Below are positions 1 to 8,706 of a stretch of 64,000 nucleotides of DNA, in pieces. The position numbers and the translations under genes were made by a program. Within the stretch, counting starts at the first letter, position 1. Each line of letters opens with the position of its first letter. Source of the stretch: Desulfovibrio psychrotolerans (GTDB taxonomy: Bacteria; Desulfobacterota; Desulfovibrionia; Desulfovibrionales; Desulfovibrionaceae); NCBI RefSeq assembly GCF_013340305.1, contig NZ_BLVP01000007.1:186001-250000 (forward strand), read 5' to 3'. The notes beneath the pieces were generated by a model. It made no database searches, was not told where the DNA came from, and saw only the letters and a list, made by a program, of their open reading frames with translations.

Positions 1-639
1 CGCTTCATATACGAACCACAGGTTCGCTCCCGGAAAGAACTGCACCTTCAGGGTCAGGTAATAGCCGCCTATATAAAAAAGCACGGCAGCCGCCAGCAGC
101 CTGAAATCCGTGTTCAAAAACCTGCCCGTCCCGTAATGCAGCAGCTCCACGGCAAACAGGCTTACAAAAAACCAGAGCGGAATGTTGAAAACGGGAAAGC
201 CCAGCAAGGTGGTGAGCATCCCTTTCATGTATCCCTGTGCCGAGGTCACGTCTGCCAGCACAAAATGCCCCGGCAGCACAAGACTCATCAGTATCAGCAA
301 GGCAGAAAAGAACAGATACGGGACCAGCCGCGATGCCGCCTGCCGCCTGAGAAACAGCCGCAGAGGCAGATGCCCCTTGCCCGCGTCCGCCACATACCCC
401 GCCAGCAGAAAAAAGAACGGCATGTGGAACGAATAGATGAGCTTGTAGTGCATAGTCGCCGTGGGGTCATGCAGATACATCACCCGTTCTATGATATGCC
501 CGTAATACACCAGAACAATGCCCAGAAAACGGGCAATATCCGGCATGGGCATACGCTGGTTCAGCGCAGTTATCCCGTTCATGGCGGCAGACAGGCTCCC
601 GCCCTGCCCGGCGGTACGTGTAGCGTGATCAGTGCTCAT
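1..639 (-). CDS. Acyltransferase family 3 membrane protein, 3' end outside window
   Basis: This is an open frame running off the left edge; 213 codons are visible. The ATG at 639 is preceded by an AAGGAG ribosome binding site eight bases upstream. The first ~30 residues are polar. They are followed by RFLGIVLVYYGHIIERV and YSFHMPFFFLLAGYVAD, which resemble the first two membrane segments of acyltransferase-3 (OafA/OpgC-like) proteins, where a conserved His lies near helix 1. Further hydrophobic helices follow (near PYLFFSALLILMSLVL and PLWFFVSLFAVELL). Members transfer acyl groups to surface or periplasmic glycans or lipids; the substrate here cannot be told. The gene is transcribed away from fdhE. 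The family is supported by the helix pattern and His position; the C-terminal part is not visible. Confidence 0.72.
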   Translation of the reverse strand, partial: MSTDHATRTAGQGGSLSAAMNGITALNQRMPMPDIARFLGIVLVYYGHIIERVMYLHDPTATMHYKLIYSFHMPFFFLLAGYVADAGKGHLPLRLFLRRQAASRLVPYLFFSALLILMSLVLPGHFVLADVTSAQGYMKGMLTTLLGFPVFNIPLWFFVSLFAVELLHYGTGRFLNTDFRLLAAAVLFYIGGYYLTLKVQFFPGANLWFVYEA

Positions 640-1060
640 TGCAGGCTCCTTTTCCTTCATGCGCCCGGCCGTTTTCCGGTTCCGCAGCATCGCAGAAACC
701 CGAAACACGCCTGCGGACGACAAAGACGGGATGAATCGTGTTGCAGAAGCGGAATACGGTAAAGATTGACCGACACCATATCCTAATGCGGCAGAGACAC
801 AAGCCCCGTATGGTCGGCACTCTCTGCACGCAACGAGCATCCTGCGCAAACAACCGCTCCACCCGACACAAGGACACTTTTTGTAATCTATGGTTCACAT
901 TGGCACCCTGCACGTGGCAAAAGAGACTCATTCTTACGCATACAAACAGATATGGTGCAAAATCAAGATTATGATTTTTTCACATTGAAATTTCGCCGTT
1001 CGTGGCTACTATGTCCTATCGCGCGAACTACATTTTCATCATTCCCCATCAGGAGATCTC
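640..1060. other. Intergenic region between divergent acyltransferase and fdhE
   Basis: These 421 bases hold no convincing gene; the short frames in them lack ribosome binding sites and family resemblance. The right third is AT-richer and contains the promoter proposed for the fdhE operon. I see no strong hairpin or repeat in the rest. Confidence 0.6.
985..1012 (+). promoter_or_regulatory. Candidate sigma70-type promoter for fdhE-fdhD-mobA-moaA
   Basis: TTGAAA at 985-990 and TACTAT at 1007-1012 are separated by 16 bases and lie about 50 bases before the fdhE start. The match is five of six at -35 and four of six at -10. The call rests on sequence resemblance only. Confidence 0.4.
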
Positions 1061-1942
1061 ATGAAATTCGAACTGGAAAAGGAACAGAAGCAGTTGGAAC
1101 GCAAGCTCACCTCGCTCCGCAAGAAAGATTTCCTGCCTGCCGCCCTGCTCGACATCGTTTCCGACACCGCCGCGCTGCAACTGGCTTCGCGCGCCGCCGT
1201 CAGCGTGCAGTTACCCGAGCATCTCGCCACGCCGGACGCCCATGTGCAGGGGCTGCCCCTGCTCCCCCGCGAACAGTTTCCCTACGATGCCAAGCAGACA
1301 GCCATTCTCTTCGGCAAGCTGCTGGCGTTGATGGAGGCTTCCGGCGGCCCGCTGGCCCAATCCGCCGTTATCGTACGCAAGGCACTGGAAGACGGCAGCT
1401 TCCAGCTCGCCGATGCCTGCACCGCCTTTCTGCACGACAGCTCCGAATTTTTCGCAGACTGGGCCGCACGCCTGCCGGACGCCCCCAGCCTTGTCCGCTT
1501 TCTCGTGCAGGGCAGCATCACGCCTTCGCTGCAAGCCACAGGCCTGCTTCTCGCAGAACTGCACAATAATGACGAACCGTGGGCGTTCGGGCACTGTCCG
1601 TGCTGCGGATCCATGCCCATCATGGCTTCGCTGCACGAAAAAGAAGGCTTCCGCCACCTCACCTGTTCGTTCTGTCGGGCGGAATACCGTGCCAAGCGCC
1701 TGCAGTGCGCGTTCTGCGGCGAAGAAGACCACAAGAAGCTGGAATACTTCAAGGCAGAAGGCGAAACAGGCTTTGAGGTGCACGTATGCAGAACCTGCAA
1801 CTGCTACATCAAAACAACCGATTTCCGGGAACTGGACGCTGTAAGCATTCCCGTACTCGACGATCTGGAATCGCTCACACTGGACATACTCGCCCGGGAG
1901 CAAGGACTCTCCCGGCCCACACTTTCCGCCTGGGGGTTCTGA
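1061..1942 (+). CDS. fdhE: FdhE-type formate dehydrogenase accessory protein
   Basis: This 293-residue protein has a Cys-rich C-terminal half: CPCCGSMP near residue 182, CSFC near 204, CAFC near 219 and a further CRTC/CNC cluster near 244. Paired CxxC motifs forming a rubredoxin-like metal site are the hallmark of FdhE, which binds formate dehydrogenase catalytic subunits and assists their maturation or export. The N-terminal half is helical and charged. The start is set by AGGAG seven bases upstream. The gene leads a tight run with fdhD (1-bp gap), mobA and moaA, so the cluster looks like a formate dehydrogenase and molybdopterin maturation operon. No formate dehydrogenase structural gene is in the window. 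Confidence 0.87.
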   Translation: MKFELEKEQKQLERKLTSLRKKDFLPAALLDIVSDTAALQLASRAAVSVQLPEHLATPDAHVQGLPLLPREQFPYDAKQTAILFGKLLALMEASGGPLAQSAVIVRKALEDGSFQLADACTAFLHDSSEFFADWAARLPDAPSLVRFLVQGSITPSLQATGLLLAELHNNDEPWAFGHCPCCGSMPIMASLHEKEGFRHLTCSFCRAEYRAKRLQCAFCGEEDHKKLEYFKAEGETGFEVHVCRTCNCYIKTTDFRELDAVSIPVLDDLESLTLDILAREQGLSRPTLSAWGF

Positions 1943-1943
1943 C

Positions 1944-2681
1944 ATGCCTACCGAAACCATTTCCGGCCTGCAGGGGGGTCCTGCCGCTGCACCGCGGGAA
2001 GAGGCCATAAGCCGCTTCCGTGACGGCCTTTGGGAACAGTGCGGCGACATCGTAAGCCGCGAGGTTCCCGTTCTCGTCCATACCGACTTTGCCCCGCCTA
2101 AACGCCTGTGGGCCTGGCCCTGCGACCTGCCGGACCTTGCCCTCGGCCACGTTCTGCTGGATATGGGCGGCATGGGCCGCGCCGCGTCCGTGGAACCTCT
2201 GGCCGAAACAGAATTCCGCGTCCGGCTCGGCGAACAGCTCTCCCGCACGGAACTGCCGGTTCCCAGCGTTCCCGCGCAGCAACTTCTGGACGCCATGGCC
2301 CTGTTCATGGGCAGCGAAGGCCTGTGGGACGATACCGGCTGCTTCCACAGGGCAGGCATTCTGGATGCAGGCAGCATGCGCATTCTGCACCGCACAGAAG
2401 ACATAGGCAGGCACAACTGTCTGGACAGGCTTGCAGGCTGGGCCAGCCGGAATAACGTCACCTGTTCCGGCGCGGTCATGCTGGTTTCGGCCCGTGTCAC
2501 TGCCAGCTTGTGTGCCAAGGCGCTCCGGGCAGGTTTCCGGTTCATCGTCAGCCGCTCGGCTGTTACCACGGCCTCCGTGGATATGGCCCGTGAGCACGGA
2601 GCCACGCTCGTAGGCTTTGCCCGTGACCGCGAAACCCGTTTCTCCGTCTTCGAAGACAAGGCGGGCAGGGTACTCAGGTGA
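1944..2681 (+). CDS. fdhD: FdhD-like sulfurtransferase for formate dehydrogenase, CxxC loop missing
   Basis: The 245-residue protein carries FdhD landmarks in order: DTGCFHRA, EDIGRHNCLDRL, VSARVTASLCAKALRAGF, SRSAVTTASV and TLVGFAR. FdhD transfers sulfur from IscS to the molybdenum cofactor before insertion into formate dehydrogenase. Bacterial FdhD normally has a CxxC loop (CGVCG in E. coli, Cys121 and Cys124) between the N-terminal strand region and the TGC-H motif. Here the corresponding stretch, around SRTELPVPSVPAQQ, has no cysteine and is shorter. The protein may therefore act by another mechanism, use the Cys of TGC, or serve only in cofactor binding. It follows fdhE after 1 bp and overlaps mobA by GTGA. 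The family call is secure; sulfurtransferase activity is uncertain. Confidence 0.85.
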   Translation: MPTETISGLQGGPAAAPREEAISRFRDGLWEQCGDIVSREVPVLVHTDFAPPKRLWAWPCDLPDLALGHVLLDMGGMGRAASVEPLAETEFRVRLGEQLSRTELPVPSVPAQQLLDAMALFMGSEGLWDDTGCFHRAGILDAGSMRILHRTEDIGRHNCLDRLAGWASRNNVTCSGAVMLVSARVTASLCAKALRAGFRFIVSRSAVTTASVDMAREHGATLVGFARDRETRFSVFEDKAGRVLR

Positions 2682-3295
2682 ACGCCTCGCGCCCTGCCAA
2701 CGGCATAACGGGCGTGGTGCTTGCGGGCGGCCTGAGCACCCGTCTCGGCAACGACAAAACAGCCATACGGCTGTACGGCGAAACAGAACCGGACATGCTC
2801 ACCCGCTCCTGCGCATTGCTTGCGGAAGTGGCGGACGAGGTCTGGATATCCGGCCGGGCACATAAACCGCACGCTCCGGGCTATTTGTGGCTGTGTGATG
2901 AGCAGGAAGGATTTGGCCCTATCGGGGGTGTCATGACCGCATTACGCGCCGCGCAGGGGCCGGTCATGGTTCTGTCCTGCGACCTGCCCTTCATGGACAC
3001 CGAAACCCTGCGCAAGCTGATCGCAAGGCGTAATGACCGCACAGAGACAACCCTTATGACCACCTTCCTGCAGGTGGAAACAGGCTTCATAGAATCGCTG
3101 GTGGCCATATACGAATTCGCCGCCCTGCCCTATTTCGAGCAGGCAGTAAAAAACGATGTCTATAAACTCAGCCGGGTCATTGACGCATCGGCCAGATTAT
3201 ACATACCGTACACCAGCAGGGAGTCGCTTCCTTTCTTCAACATCAACTATCCGGCGGATCTGGAAATGGCCCGCCGCATCATAGCCGCATTATGA
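2678..3295 (+). CDS. mobA: Molybdenum cofactor guanylyltransferase
   Basis: The 205-residue protein opens with GVVLAGGLSTRLGNDKTA, the nucleotide-binding signature LAGGxSxRxGxDK of MobA. GFGPIGGVMTAL and VLSCDLPFMD follow, matching the GPLAG and CDxP motifs for GTP and magnesium. MobA attaches GMP to molybdopterin to give the bis-MGD cofactor used by formate dehydrogenase, which fits its position after fdhE and fdhD. The start is GTG at 2678, overlapping the fdhD stop. The stop overlaps the moaA ATG in the same way, so the four genes are likely translationally coupled. A related NTP-transferase is possible but less likely in this context. Confidence 0.88.
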   Translation: MNASRPANGITGVVLAGGLSTRLGNDKTAIRLYGETEPDMLTRSCALLAEVADEVWISGRAHKPHAPGYLWLCDEQEGFGPIGGVMTALRAAQGPVMVLSCDLPFMDTETLRKLIARRNDRTETTLMTTFLQVETGFIESLVAIYEFAALPYFEQAVKNDVYKLSRVIDASARLYIPYTSRESLPFFNINYPADLEMARRIIAAL

Positions 3296-4329
3296 CCAAA
3301 ACCACGTCCGCCACCCCTCTGGTTCCCGCTGCGCAAGGCGTTGCAGATGCCCACGGACGCAGCGTGAACTACCTGCGGTTTTCTGTCACCGACCGCTGCA
3401 ACCTGCGCTGCCTGTATTGCTGGAGCGGCGGAGAGCCACAGTTCCTTCGCCATGACAATATCCTCAGCTATGAGGAGATGATCAGGCTGGTGGATATCGC
3501 CGTGGACATGGGCATCTCCAAGGTCCGGCTCACCGGCGGCGAACCGTTTGTACGCAAAAATCTGCTCCACCTCATCGGGCAGCTTCTCAATCGCCACCCG
3601 GCGCTGGACCTGCGCATCACCACCAATGCCACCATGCTTTCCGGCAAGATACGCCCCCTGCGGGATATGGGGGTGCGCCACCTGAACATCTCGCTCGATA
3701 CCTTCGACAGGGCCAAGTTCCAGCACATCACAGGTCGGGACATGCTGCGCAACGTCACCCGCGCCATTGACGAATGTCTGGAAGAAGGCATGCGCGTTAA
3801 GCTGAACGCCGTGGCCCTGAGAGGCATCAACGACGATGAGCTGCCGGTGTTCGTCAACTTTGCCCGCCATAATCCCGTGGACGTGCGCTTCATCGAGTTC
3901 ATGCCCATGGGCCAGTGCAACCGCTGGACACAGGATAATTTCTGGGCCGCTGCGGATATTCTGGAGTCCGCGCGCTCCCTCGCCACGCTCACCACCCTTG
4001 CCCCCGGCGAACGCAGGGCCGGTCCCGCCCGTCTCTACGGCATAGAAGGCGGTCTCGGGCGTCTTGGCTTCATCTCTCCCATGTCCAACCACTTCTGCGC
4101 CGAATGCAACCGCCTGCGCATCACATCGGACGGCAAACTGCGCACCTGCCTCTTTTCCGATAAGGAATACCGTCTGCGGCCGCTGCTCAGAAACCCCAAA
4201 ATCTCCCCGGCCCAGATACGCCGCGTGCTGGAAACAGCCAACCGCAGCAAACCGCTGGGCTACAAACTGCTTCAGCACATGCGGGAGCACACCGTTGCAG
4301 ACAAACGCATGAACGCCATAGGCGGCTAA
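3292..4329 (+). CDS. moaA: GTP 3',8-cyclase MoaA (radical SAM)
   Basis: The 345-residue protein catalyses the first step of molybdenum cofactor synthesis, converting GTP to 3',8-cyclo-7,8-dihydro-GTP. The radical SAM cluster motif CNLRCLYC (CX3CX2C) lies near residue 36, followed by VRLTGGEPFVR. The C-terminal auxiliary cluster motif is also visible: FCAECNRLRIT, then LRTCL, giving CX2CX13C near residue 269. The chain ends in Gly-Gly, as MoaA requires. Length is slightly above the usual ~330. It is the last gene of the fdhE operon, its ATG overlaps the mobA stop, and a terminator hairpin follows within 10 bases. Confidence 0.93.
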   Translation: MTKTTSATPLVPAAQGVADAHGRSVNYLRFSVTDRCNLRCLYCWSGGEPQFLRHDNILSYEEMIRLVDIAVDMGISKVRLTGGEPFVRKNLLHLIGQLLNRHPALDLRITTNATMLSGKIRPLRDMGVRHLNISLDTFDRAKFQHITGRDMLRNVTRAIDECLEEGMRVKLNAVALRGINDDELPVFVNFARHNPVDVRFIEFMPMGQCNRWTQDNFWAAADILESARSLATLTTLAPGERRAGPARLYGIEGGLGRLGFISPMSNHFCAECNRLRITSDGKLRTCLFSDKEYRLRPLLRNPKISPAQIRRVLETANRSKPLGYKLLQHMREHTVADKRMNAIGG

Positions 4330-4337
4330 CAACGAAC

Positions 4338-4361
4338 AAGCCCCCGCGTGGGGGGCTTTGT
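4338..4361 (+). terminator. Hairpin terminator after moaA
   Basis: An AAGCCCCC/GGGGGCTT stem with a short GCGT loop starts about nine bases after the moaA stop. The U-tract is weak (TTTG). It sits back to back with the qmoD terminator. Confidence 0.65.
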
Positions 4362-4370
4362 CAGCATGCT

Positions 4371-4401
4371 AAAAAACCCGGTCCTCGCGGACCGGGTTTT
4401 C
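4371..4401 (-). terminator. Intrinsic terminator after qmoD
   Basis: Read on the minus strand, AAACCCGGTCC pairs with GGACCGGGTTT across a CGCG loop and is followed by a run of T (the A-run at 4371-4376 on the plus strand). It ends the apr/qmo transcription unit. Confidence 0.85.
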
Positions 4402-4428
4402 TATCGTCGTCTGTCAAACGCGGTTCGC

Positions 4429-5184
4429 TTAGAAGCCGAAACCGTCGTCTCCGGAACCGGAGGCTCCGAAACCGAAGGTATCCGGCACAGCACCGCTGCT
4501 GTCGGTGGAACCAAAGTCGTCAGCAGGAGCGGCTGCCTCAGCAGCCACAGCACCGGCTGCGGCACCCGCAACGGCTGCGCCCACGGGCAGGTTGGCAAGA
4601 GCTTCCTTCACAGCCTTGGAAACCATATCCTTCACGGACGATTCGATTTCCTTTTCGCTGATGGCAACCTTGCCGTCAAAGGTCTTCAGTTCCTTCTGTG
4701 CGGCAGTCAGGTCAGCCTTGGACTTGTCCAGCTTGCCGTTCAGATCGGCAACCTGCTTTTCAAGGGTCGCGGTCTTGCCTTCAAAGGGAGCCAGTGCGGC
4801 CACTTTGGCCTTCAGATCGGCAATTTCTCCTGCCTGGGCCGCAATGGCGGCCTTGGAGTCCGCCATCTTGTCCAGCACAACGGAAATTCCGGACATTTCG
4901 GCTGCGGGAATGGGTTCAATGGAAACATTGTCGCCCAGTTCGGCGGCCTGCTTCTGTGCCCACTCTTCAAACGCCACGTTCTCGGAATACTCACACTTCA
5001 TGAAACGCGGCTCAAGGCTGTACAGCCATCCCTTGGCAATGGGAGCCACGGCACCCAATTCTTCCGGGGAAAGGTCGCGCTGCGAAAGATAGCCGAGCAG
5101 ATCGGCAACATCGGCACCGCTTTTACCGGCGATGACACCAAGAATGGTTTCCATCTTGAAAACCCTGCGTGCTTCTTCAGACAT
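4429..5184 (-). CDS. qmoD: QmoD-like protein of the Qmo locus
   Basis: This 251-residue soluble protein lies directly downstream of qmoC. That is the position of the promoter-distal gene (qmoD) of the Desulfovibrio qmo locus, whose deletion together with qmoABC has been studied in D. vulgaris. Residues 1-90 are globular (METILGVIAGKSGADVADLL). Residues ~105-175 form a Lys/Ala/Glu-rich coiled coil. Residues 180-215 are alanine-rich, and the tail holds two FGF-type elements (DTFGFGASGSG and DDGFGF). There is no signal peptide or cofactor motif. The start is supported by GGAGG seven bases upstream. A GC-rich hairpin separates it from qmoC. The biochemical role is not known from the sequence; association with the Qmo complex or APS reductase is inferred from context. 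Confidence 0.75.
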   Translation of the reverse strand: MSEEARRVFKMETILGVIAGKSGADVADLLGYLSQRDLSPEELGAVAPIAKGWLYSLEPRFMKCEYSENVAFEEWAQKQAAELGDNVSIEPIPAAEMSGISVVLDKMADSKAAIAAQAGEIADLKAKVAALAPFEGKTATLEKQVADLNGKLDKSKADLTAAQKELKTFDGKVAISEKEIESSVKDMVSKAVKEALANLPVGAAVAGAAAGAVAAEAAAPADDFGSTDSSGAVPDTFGFGASGSGDDGFGF

Positions 5185-5234
5185 TTGGGCCTCCTATACT
5201 CAAGGAAAGATTATTTTCTGTAAGAGTCGTTCAA

Positions 5235-5263
5235 AGCGCGCTCCCGCCGTGCGGGAGCGCGCT
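5235..5263. other. GC-rich hairpin between qmoC and qmoD
   Basis: A perfect inverted repeat AGCGCGCTCCCGC/GCGGGAGCGCGCT closes over a 3-base loop, eight bases after the qmoC stop. On the transcribed minus strand it is followed by TTTGAACG, which is too short for a strong terminator. It may stabilise the qmoABC 3' end or attenuate read-through into qmoD. Confidence 0.7.
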
Positions 5264-5270
5264 GTCGTTC

Positions 5271-6437
5271 CTAACGGCGTCCCATGTGACGTACATAGGT
5301 AAGCGCGGCGGTGCGATACACCAGATGCCCCAGCTTGGACCACGGCAGGTATGCAAAGAGCATCCACACCGTGACCAGATGCAGGTAGTACACAACGTAC
5401 GCAATCTGGGGAATGCCTGCCAGGCGGGTCAGTTGGGAAAGCACGCCGGTCAGGGCGACAGCCCAGATGACATTAAGCAGGTACCAGTCGTAATAGTTGG
5501 ACTTGGTCTTGGCGTCGTCCTGGCTGCGGCGGTTGTTGGTCAGAATGGCCAGACCCACGATCAGCATGATCGCGCCCACGTTCGCCAGAATCTTCACCGG
5601 GTTGGTAAGATTCAGGGGGGTGTGCAGCAGGTCTATGGCCGGAATAACCTTTCCGCCCCAGTGGGCAACCGCGATAAGGCCGGTAACCACCATCAGGGCA
5701 AGGAAGGCGTAGAAGACCAGCATGTGCCCGGCCTTGCGGTCGGAACGGTCATCGCCGCAGTCCTTGAACTTCTTGTGGGTCATCACTTCTTCAAGCAGCA
5801 CGTCCTTCAGGCACATGAGCAGCGGCTTCTGCTTGCCCAGAACCAGTGTCGTCCCCTCAGGTTTGAAGGAGTCAATAAGGTTCTTCGTGCCTTTGAAGAA
5901 GCAGAACACCATGCCGAAGAAGGTCGCCATGAAAATGGGGTCAATGGTGAAGTCGCCCGGGAAAAGCAGCCCGAACACAATGTCACCGGACGGAGTGACC
6001 GGGAACGCGGTACCAAGCTGCGATGCGCGGATGAACCACACAATCGCCCATATGATCGCCGGAATGGCGATGAGATGAATCAGATACTTGGGGCTGCTCA
6101 TCCACTTCCCTATGGCCGGGAAGAGGTTCACGCGCTGGTACGCCATGTTGCGCAGGGCGCTGAGCAGGTCACCGGGCTTGGCACCCCGCGGGCACAGGTC
6201 GGAGCAGGTGCCGCAGTTGTGGCAGAGCCAGATGTCGGGGTTGTTTATGAGTTTTTCCTTGAGCCCCCAGGAGGCCCATACCATTTCCTTGCGGGGGTAC
6301 GGGTTGCTCGCAGGAGAGATGGGGCAGGCCACACTGCAGGTAGCGCACTGATAGCACTTTTTCAGCGAGTCCCCACCAACAGCTTGCAACTCTTTTACAA
6401 ACTGAAGATCAGGTTCTATTCTTACGGGCTGAGCCAT
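5271..6437 (-). CDS. qmoC: QmoC, membrane subunit of quinone-interacting oxidoreductase
   Basis: The 388-residue protein fuses an HdrC-like iron-sulfur domain to an HdrE-like cytochrome b membrane domain. CYQCATCSVACP near residue 28 and CHNCGTCSDLCP near 72 are two [4Fe-4S] motifs. From about residue 125 there are roughly six hydrophobic helices, with several His residues (for example MTHKKF and VYYLHLVTVW) as possible heme b ligands. QmoC links the menaquinone pool to QmoA/B and so to APS reductase. The start has GGAGAC upstream and lies 13 bases after the qmoB stop. Length and domain order match known QmoC. Confidence 0.95.
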   Translation of the reverse strand: MAQPVRIEPDLQFVKELQAVGGDSLKKCYQCATCSVACPISPASNPYPRKEMVWASWGLKEKLINNPDIWLCHNCGTCSDLCPRGAKPGDLLSALRNMAYQRVNLFPAIGKWMSSPKYLIHLIAIPAIIWAIVWFIRASQLGTAFPVTPSGDIVFGLLFPGDFTIDPIFMATFFGMVFCFFKGTKNLIDSFKPEGTTLVLGKQKPLLMCLKDVLLEEVMTHKKFKDCGDDRSDRKAGHMLVFYAFLALMVVTGLIAVAHWGGKVIPAIDLLHTPLNLTNPVKILANVGAIMLIVGLAILTNNRRSQDDAKTKSNYYDWYLLNVIWAVALTGVLSQLTRLAGIPQIAYVVYYLHLVTVWMLFAYLPWSKLGHLVYRTAALTYVRHMGRR

Positions 6438-6450
6438 GTTCCGTCTCCTC

Positions 6451-8700
6451 CTAGTAGCCCTTGAACGGGTTCGGACCCTTTTCGAAGATCATATTCATGA
6501 ACTCTTCGATCATATCCGGCACCTTGTCGTACTCGTCTATGGCGACTTCGTACTGTTCCACGCGGTCAGGTTCCACGCCGAGACGGTTAAGCGTTTCGGC
6601 AATGTTGTCCTTGCGGCGGTTGCAGATTTCCGATCCCTTGACAAAGTGGCACTGGTAGTCGTCACCGTATTTGCAACCGAGCATCATCACGCCGTCTATG
6701 CCCTTGGACATGGCATCCGCAACCCAGATGGCATTCACGGAGCCAAGGCAGCGCACGGGAATAATACGCACGTAGGGGCTCCACTTCTTGCCGCGGATAG
6801 CGGCCATATCCAGCGCGGGATATGCGTCGTTCTCGCAGGCGAGGATGATGACGCGCGGACCGCCGGTCTCCATGTTGTCCGGAACGTATACTTCGCGGAT
6901 CATGGTGCCTATCTGGTCGACGTTGTAGTTGTCGAAGGAGATAACGCGCTCGGGGCAGGCACCCATACAGGTACCGCAACGGCGGCAGCGGCTGTAGTTG
7001 GGCAGCGGCGTTCCCTTTTCGTCGTCATCCAGTGCGCCGAAGGGACATTCTTCCGTGCAGCGCTTGCACTGGGTGCAGCGCACAAAGTTGAACACCGGGT
7101 AGCTCAGGTCGCCGGAACGCGGATGCACAGCCACGCCGCGGTTGGCAGACTCAATGCACTGAATGGCCTTCAGGGTGGCGCCTATGGCGTCTTCTTCGGC
7201 TGCATCCAGCATCATGGGCTGACGTACGCAACCGGCGGCATACACCCCGGTGCGGCGGGTTTCGTAGGGGAAGCAGATATAGTTGGAATCCGCATACCCT
7301 TCAAACAGTTCCAGATCCGGGAAGTTCGGTCCCTGACGGTACACGAAGTTCATAATGGGATCCTTTGCCGTGGCGGGCACTATACCCGTGGGCAGAACCA
7401 CCATATCCACCGGAATATCCACATCGCCGCCCATAAGCGTGTTGGCTGCGGAAACGAGAACGCCATCGCCTTCGGCGGTAACGCTCTTGATGTCCGCCTT
7501 GGACATCATAATGCCCAGACGGTTCTGGGCAGCCTTGTAGTAGCGCTCATGAATGCCCTGCACCACCATGGAATCATAGAGTATGAAGGCCTGTCCGTCT
7601 TCAAAGGTATCGCACACATAGTTGGCCTGCTTCAGGGCAACCACGGAGCTGATGGCGTTGGAGATGGGCAGGTGACGTACGGACTCAAGGTCCTTGTGCA
7701 CATACTTGGGAGCTTCTTCCTCGCCTTCTTTCTTGGCTGCCGGCTCGGCTTCCTCAGCGCACACGGGGGCGTAAATGTCACCACCGTCCACAAGGCTCGT
7801 GTTCAGGATAAAGGCCACGCGCTTGGCGGAAAGGGTTCCTTCCTTGGCCATCTTCTCAAACTCGGCGGCGGTTACCACGTTGGGTACCGAGCCGTAGCCC
7901 AGCGGGCCGAGCACCTTGGTATTCTGCGGAACCCAGCCGGCGGCCAGCACCACGGCACCCACAGAATATTGCTCACCCTTGACGGTGGCGGTGTACTGTC
8001 CGGGCAGACCTTCCAGCATTTCAAGACGCGCGCCGGTAATAACCTTGATCTTGGAATTCTCGGTCACAGCGGCAATCTTGTTTTCTATGCCTGTGGCATG
8101 GGCGTCGGTGTAGGGATATTCCAGCGGAACGGTCTTGAGCATGCCCTTGGCGCGGCCGCCCAGTTCAGCCTCCTTCTCCACCACAATCACGTCATACCCG
8201 TAGTCCGCCGCCTGCTTGGCAGCGGTCAGGCCCGCCCAGCCGCCGCCGACAACGAGAATGGTCTTCACCGTCTCGAACTCGGGCGGAGTGGGAATTCCGG
8301 TCTTCTGCATCTTGAAGATGCCCATGTTCACATAGTCTTTTGCCATGAGCATGAGCAGTTCGGGGGCATCGTCACCGGCCTCGGGCACGGAGCCGTCTGC
8401 GTCGCGGAACGACATGACACACTGCTCGCGCAGGTTCACGCGGTCGACGATCACCCCTTCAAAGTTGTAGATATCCCAGTCAACGCGGGGAGAAGAACCG
8501 CACAGCAGCACGCCGTTCAGCCCGTTCTCTTCTATGTCCGCGCGGATTTCCGCACGGGCACTTTCCGCGGCAAGCACCGGGAAGACCTTCACGGCGGGAC
8601 ATGCACCGCCGAACTTCTTGGAAACGTGTGCAGCAAGCTCCTCGCCGTCAATGATGCCGAGAGCCGACTGGTCAAAGTATACGCCAATTTTATCGGCCAT
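6451..8700 (-). CDS. qmoB: QmoB, HdrA/MvhD-like flavoprotein subunit
   Basis: The 749-residue cytoplasmic protein resembles heterodisulfide reductase HdrA with an MvhD-like C-terminal domain. An FAD-binding GxGxxG-type motif (LVVGGGWAGLTAAKQA) is near residue 150. Two ferredoxin clusters, CTQCKRCTEECP and CRRCGTCMGACP, lie near residues 541 and 581. The C-terminal ~140 residues (from VIILACENDAYPAL) are MvhD-like and include VRCLGSVNAIWVADA. It passes electrons between menaquinone (via QmoC) and APS reductase and may take part in electron confurcation. GGGAGG lies upstream of the ATG at 8700; the gene follows qmoA after 6 bp. Confidence 0.95.
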   Translation of the reverse strand: MADKIGVYFDQSALGIIDGEELAAHVSKKFGGACPAVKVFPVLAAESARAEIRADIEENGLNGVLLCGSSPRVDWDIYNFEGVIVDRVNLREQCVMSFRDADGSVPEAGDDAPELLMLMAKDYVNMGIFKMQKTGIPTPPEFETVKTILVVGGGWAGLTAAKQAADYGYDVIVVEKEAELGGRAKGMLKTVPLEYPYTDAHATGIENKIAAVTENSKIKVITGARLEMLEGLPGQYTATVKGEQYSVGAVVLAAGWVPQNTKVLGPLGYGSVPNVVTAAEFEKMAKEGTLSAKRVAFILNTSLVDGGDIYAPVCAEEAEPAAKKEGEEEAPKYVHKDLESVRHLPISNAISSVVALKQANYVCDTFEDGQAFILYDSMVVQGIHERYYKAAQNRLGIMMSKADIKSVTAEGDGVLVSAANTLMGGDVDIPVDMVVLPTGIVPATAKDPIMNFVYRQGPNFPDLELFEGYADSNYICFPYETRRTGVYAAGCVRQPMMLDAAEEDAIGATLKAIQCIESANRGVAVHPRSGDLSYPVFNFVRCTQCKRCTEECPFGALDDDEKGTPLPNYSRCRRCGTCMGACPERVISFDNYNVDQIGTMIREVYVPDNMETGGPRVIILACENDAYPALDMAAIRGKKWSPYVRIIPVRCLGSVNAIWVADAMSKGIDGVMMLGCKYGDDYQCHFVKGSEICNRRKDNIAETLNRLGVEPDRVEQYEVAIDEYDKVPDMIEEFMNMIFEKGPNPFKGY

Positions 8701-8706
8701 TATGAA

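Noticed and set aside
902-925. TGGCAC followed by TGGC upstream of fdhE as a sigma54 promoter
   Set aside because: The GG to GC spacing is 13 bases instead of 10, so it does not fit the -24/-12 consensus.
1944-2681. TGC instead of TGG in the FdhD TG-x-H motif as a defect
   Set aside because: E. coli FdhD also has TGC there, so only the missing CxxC loop is unusual.
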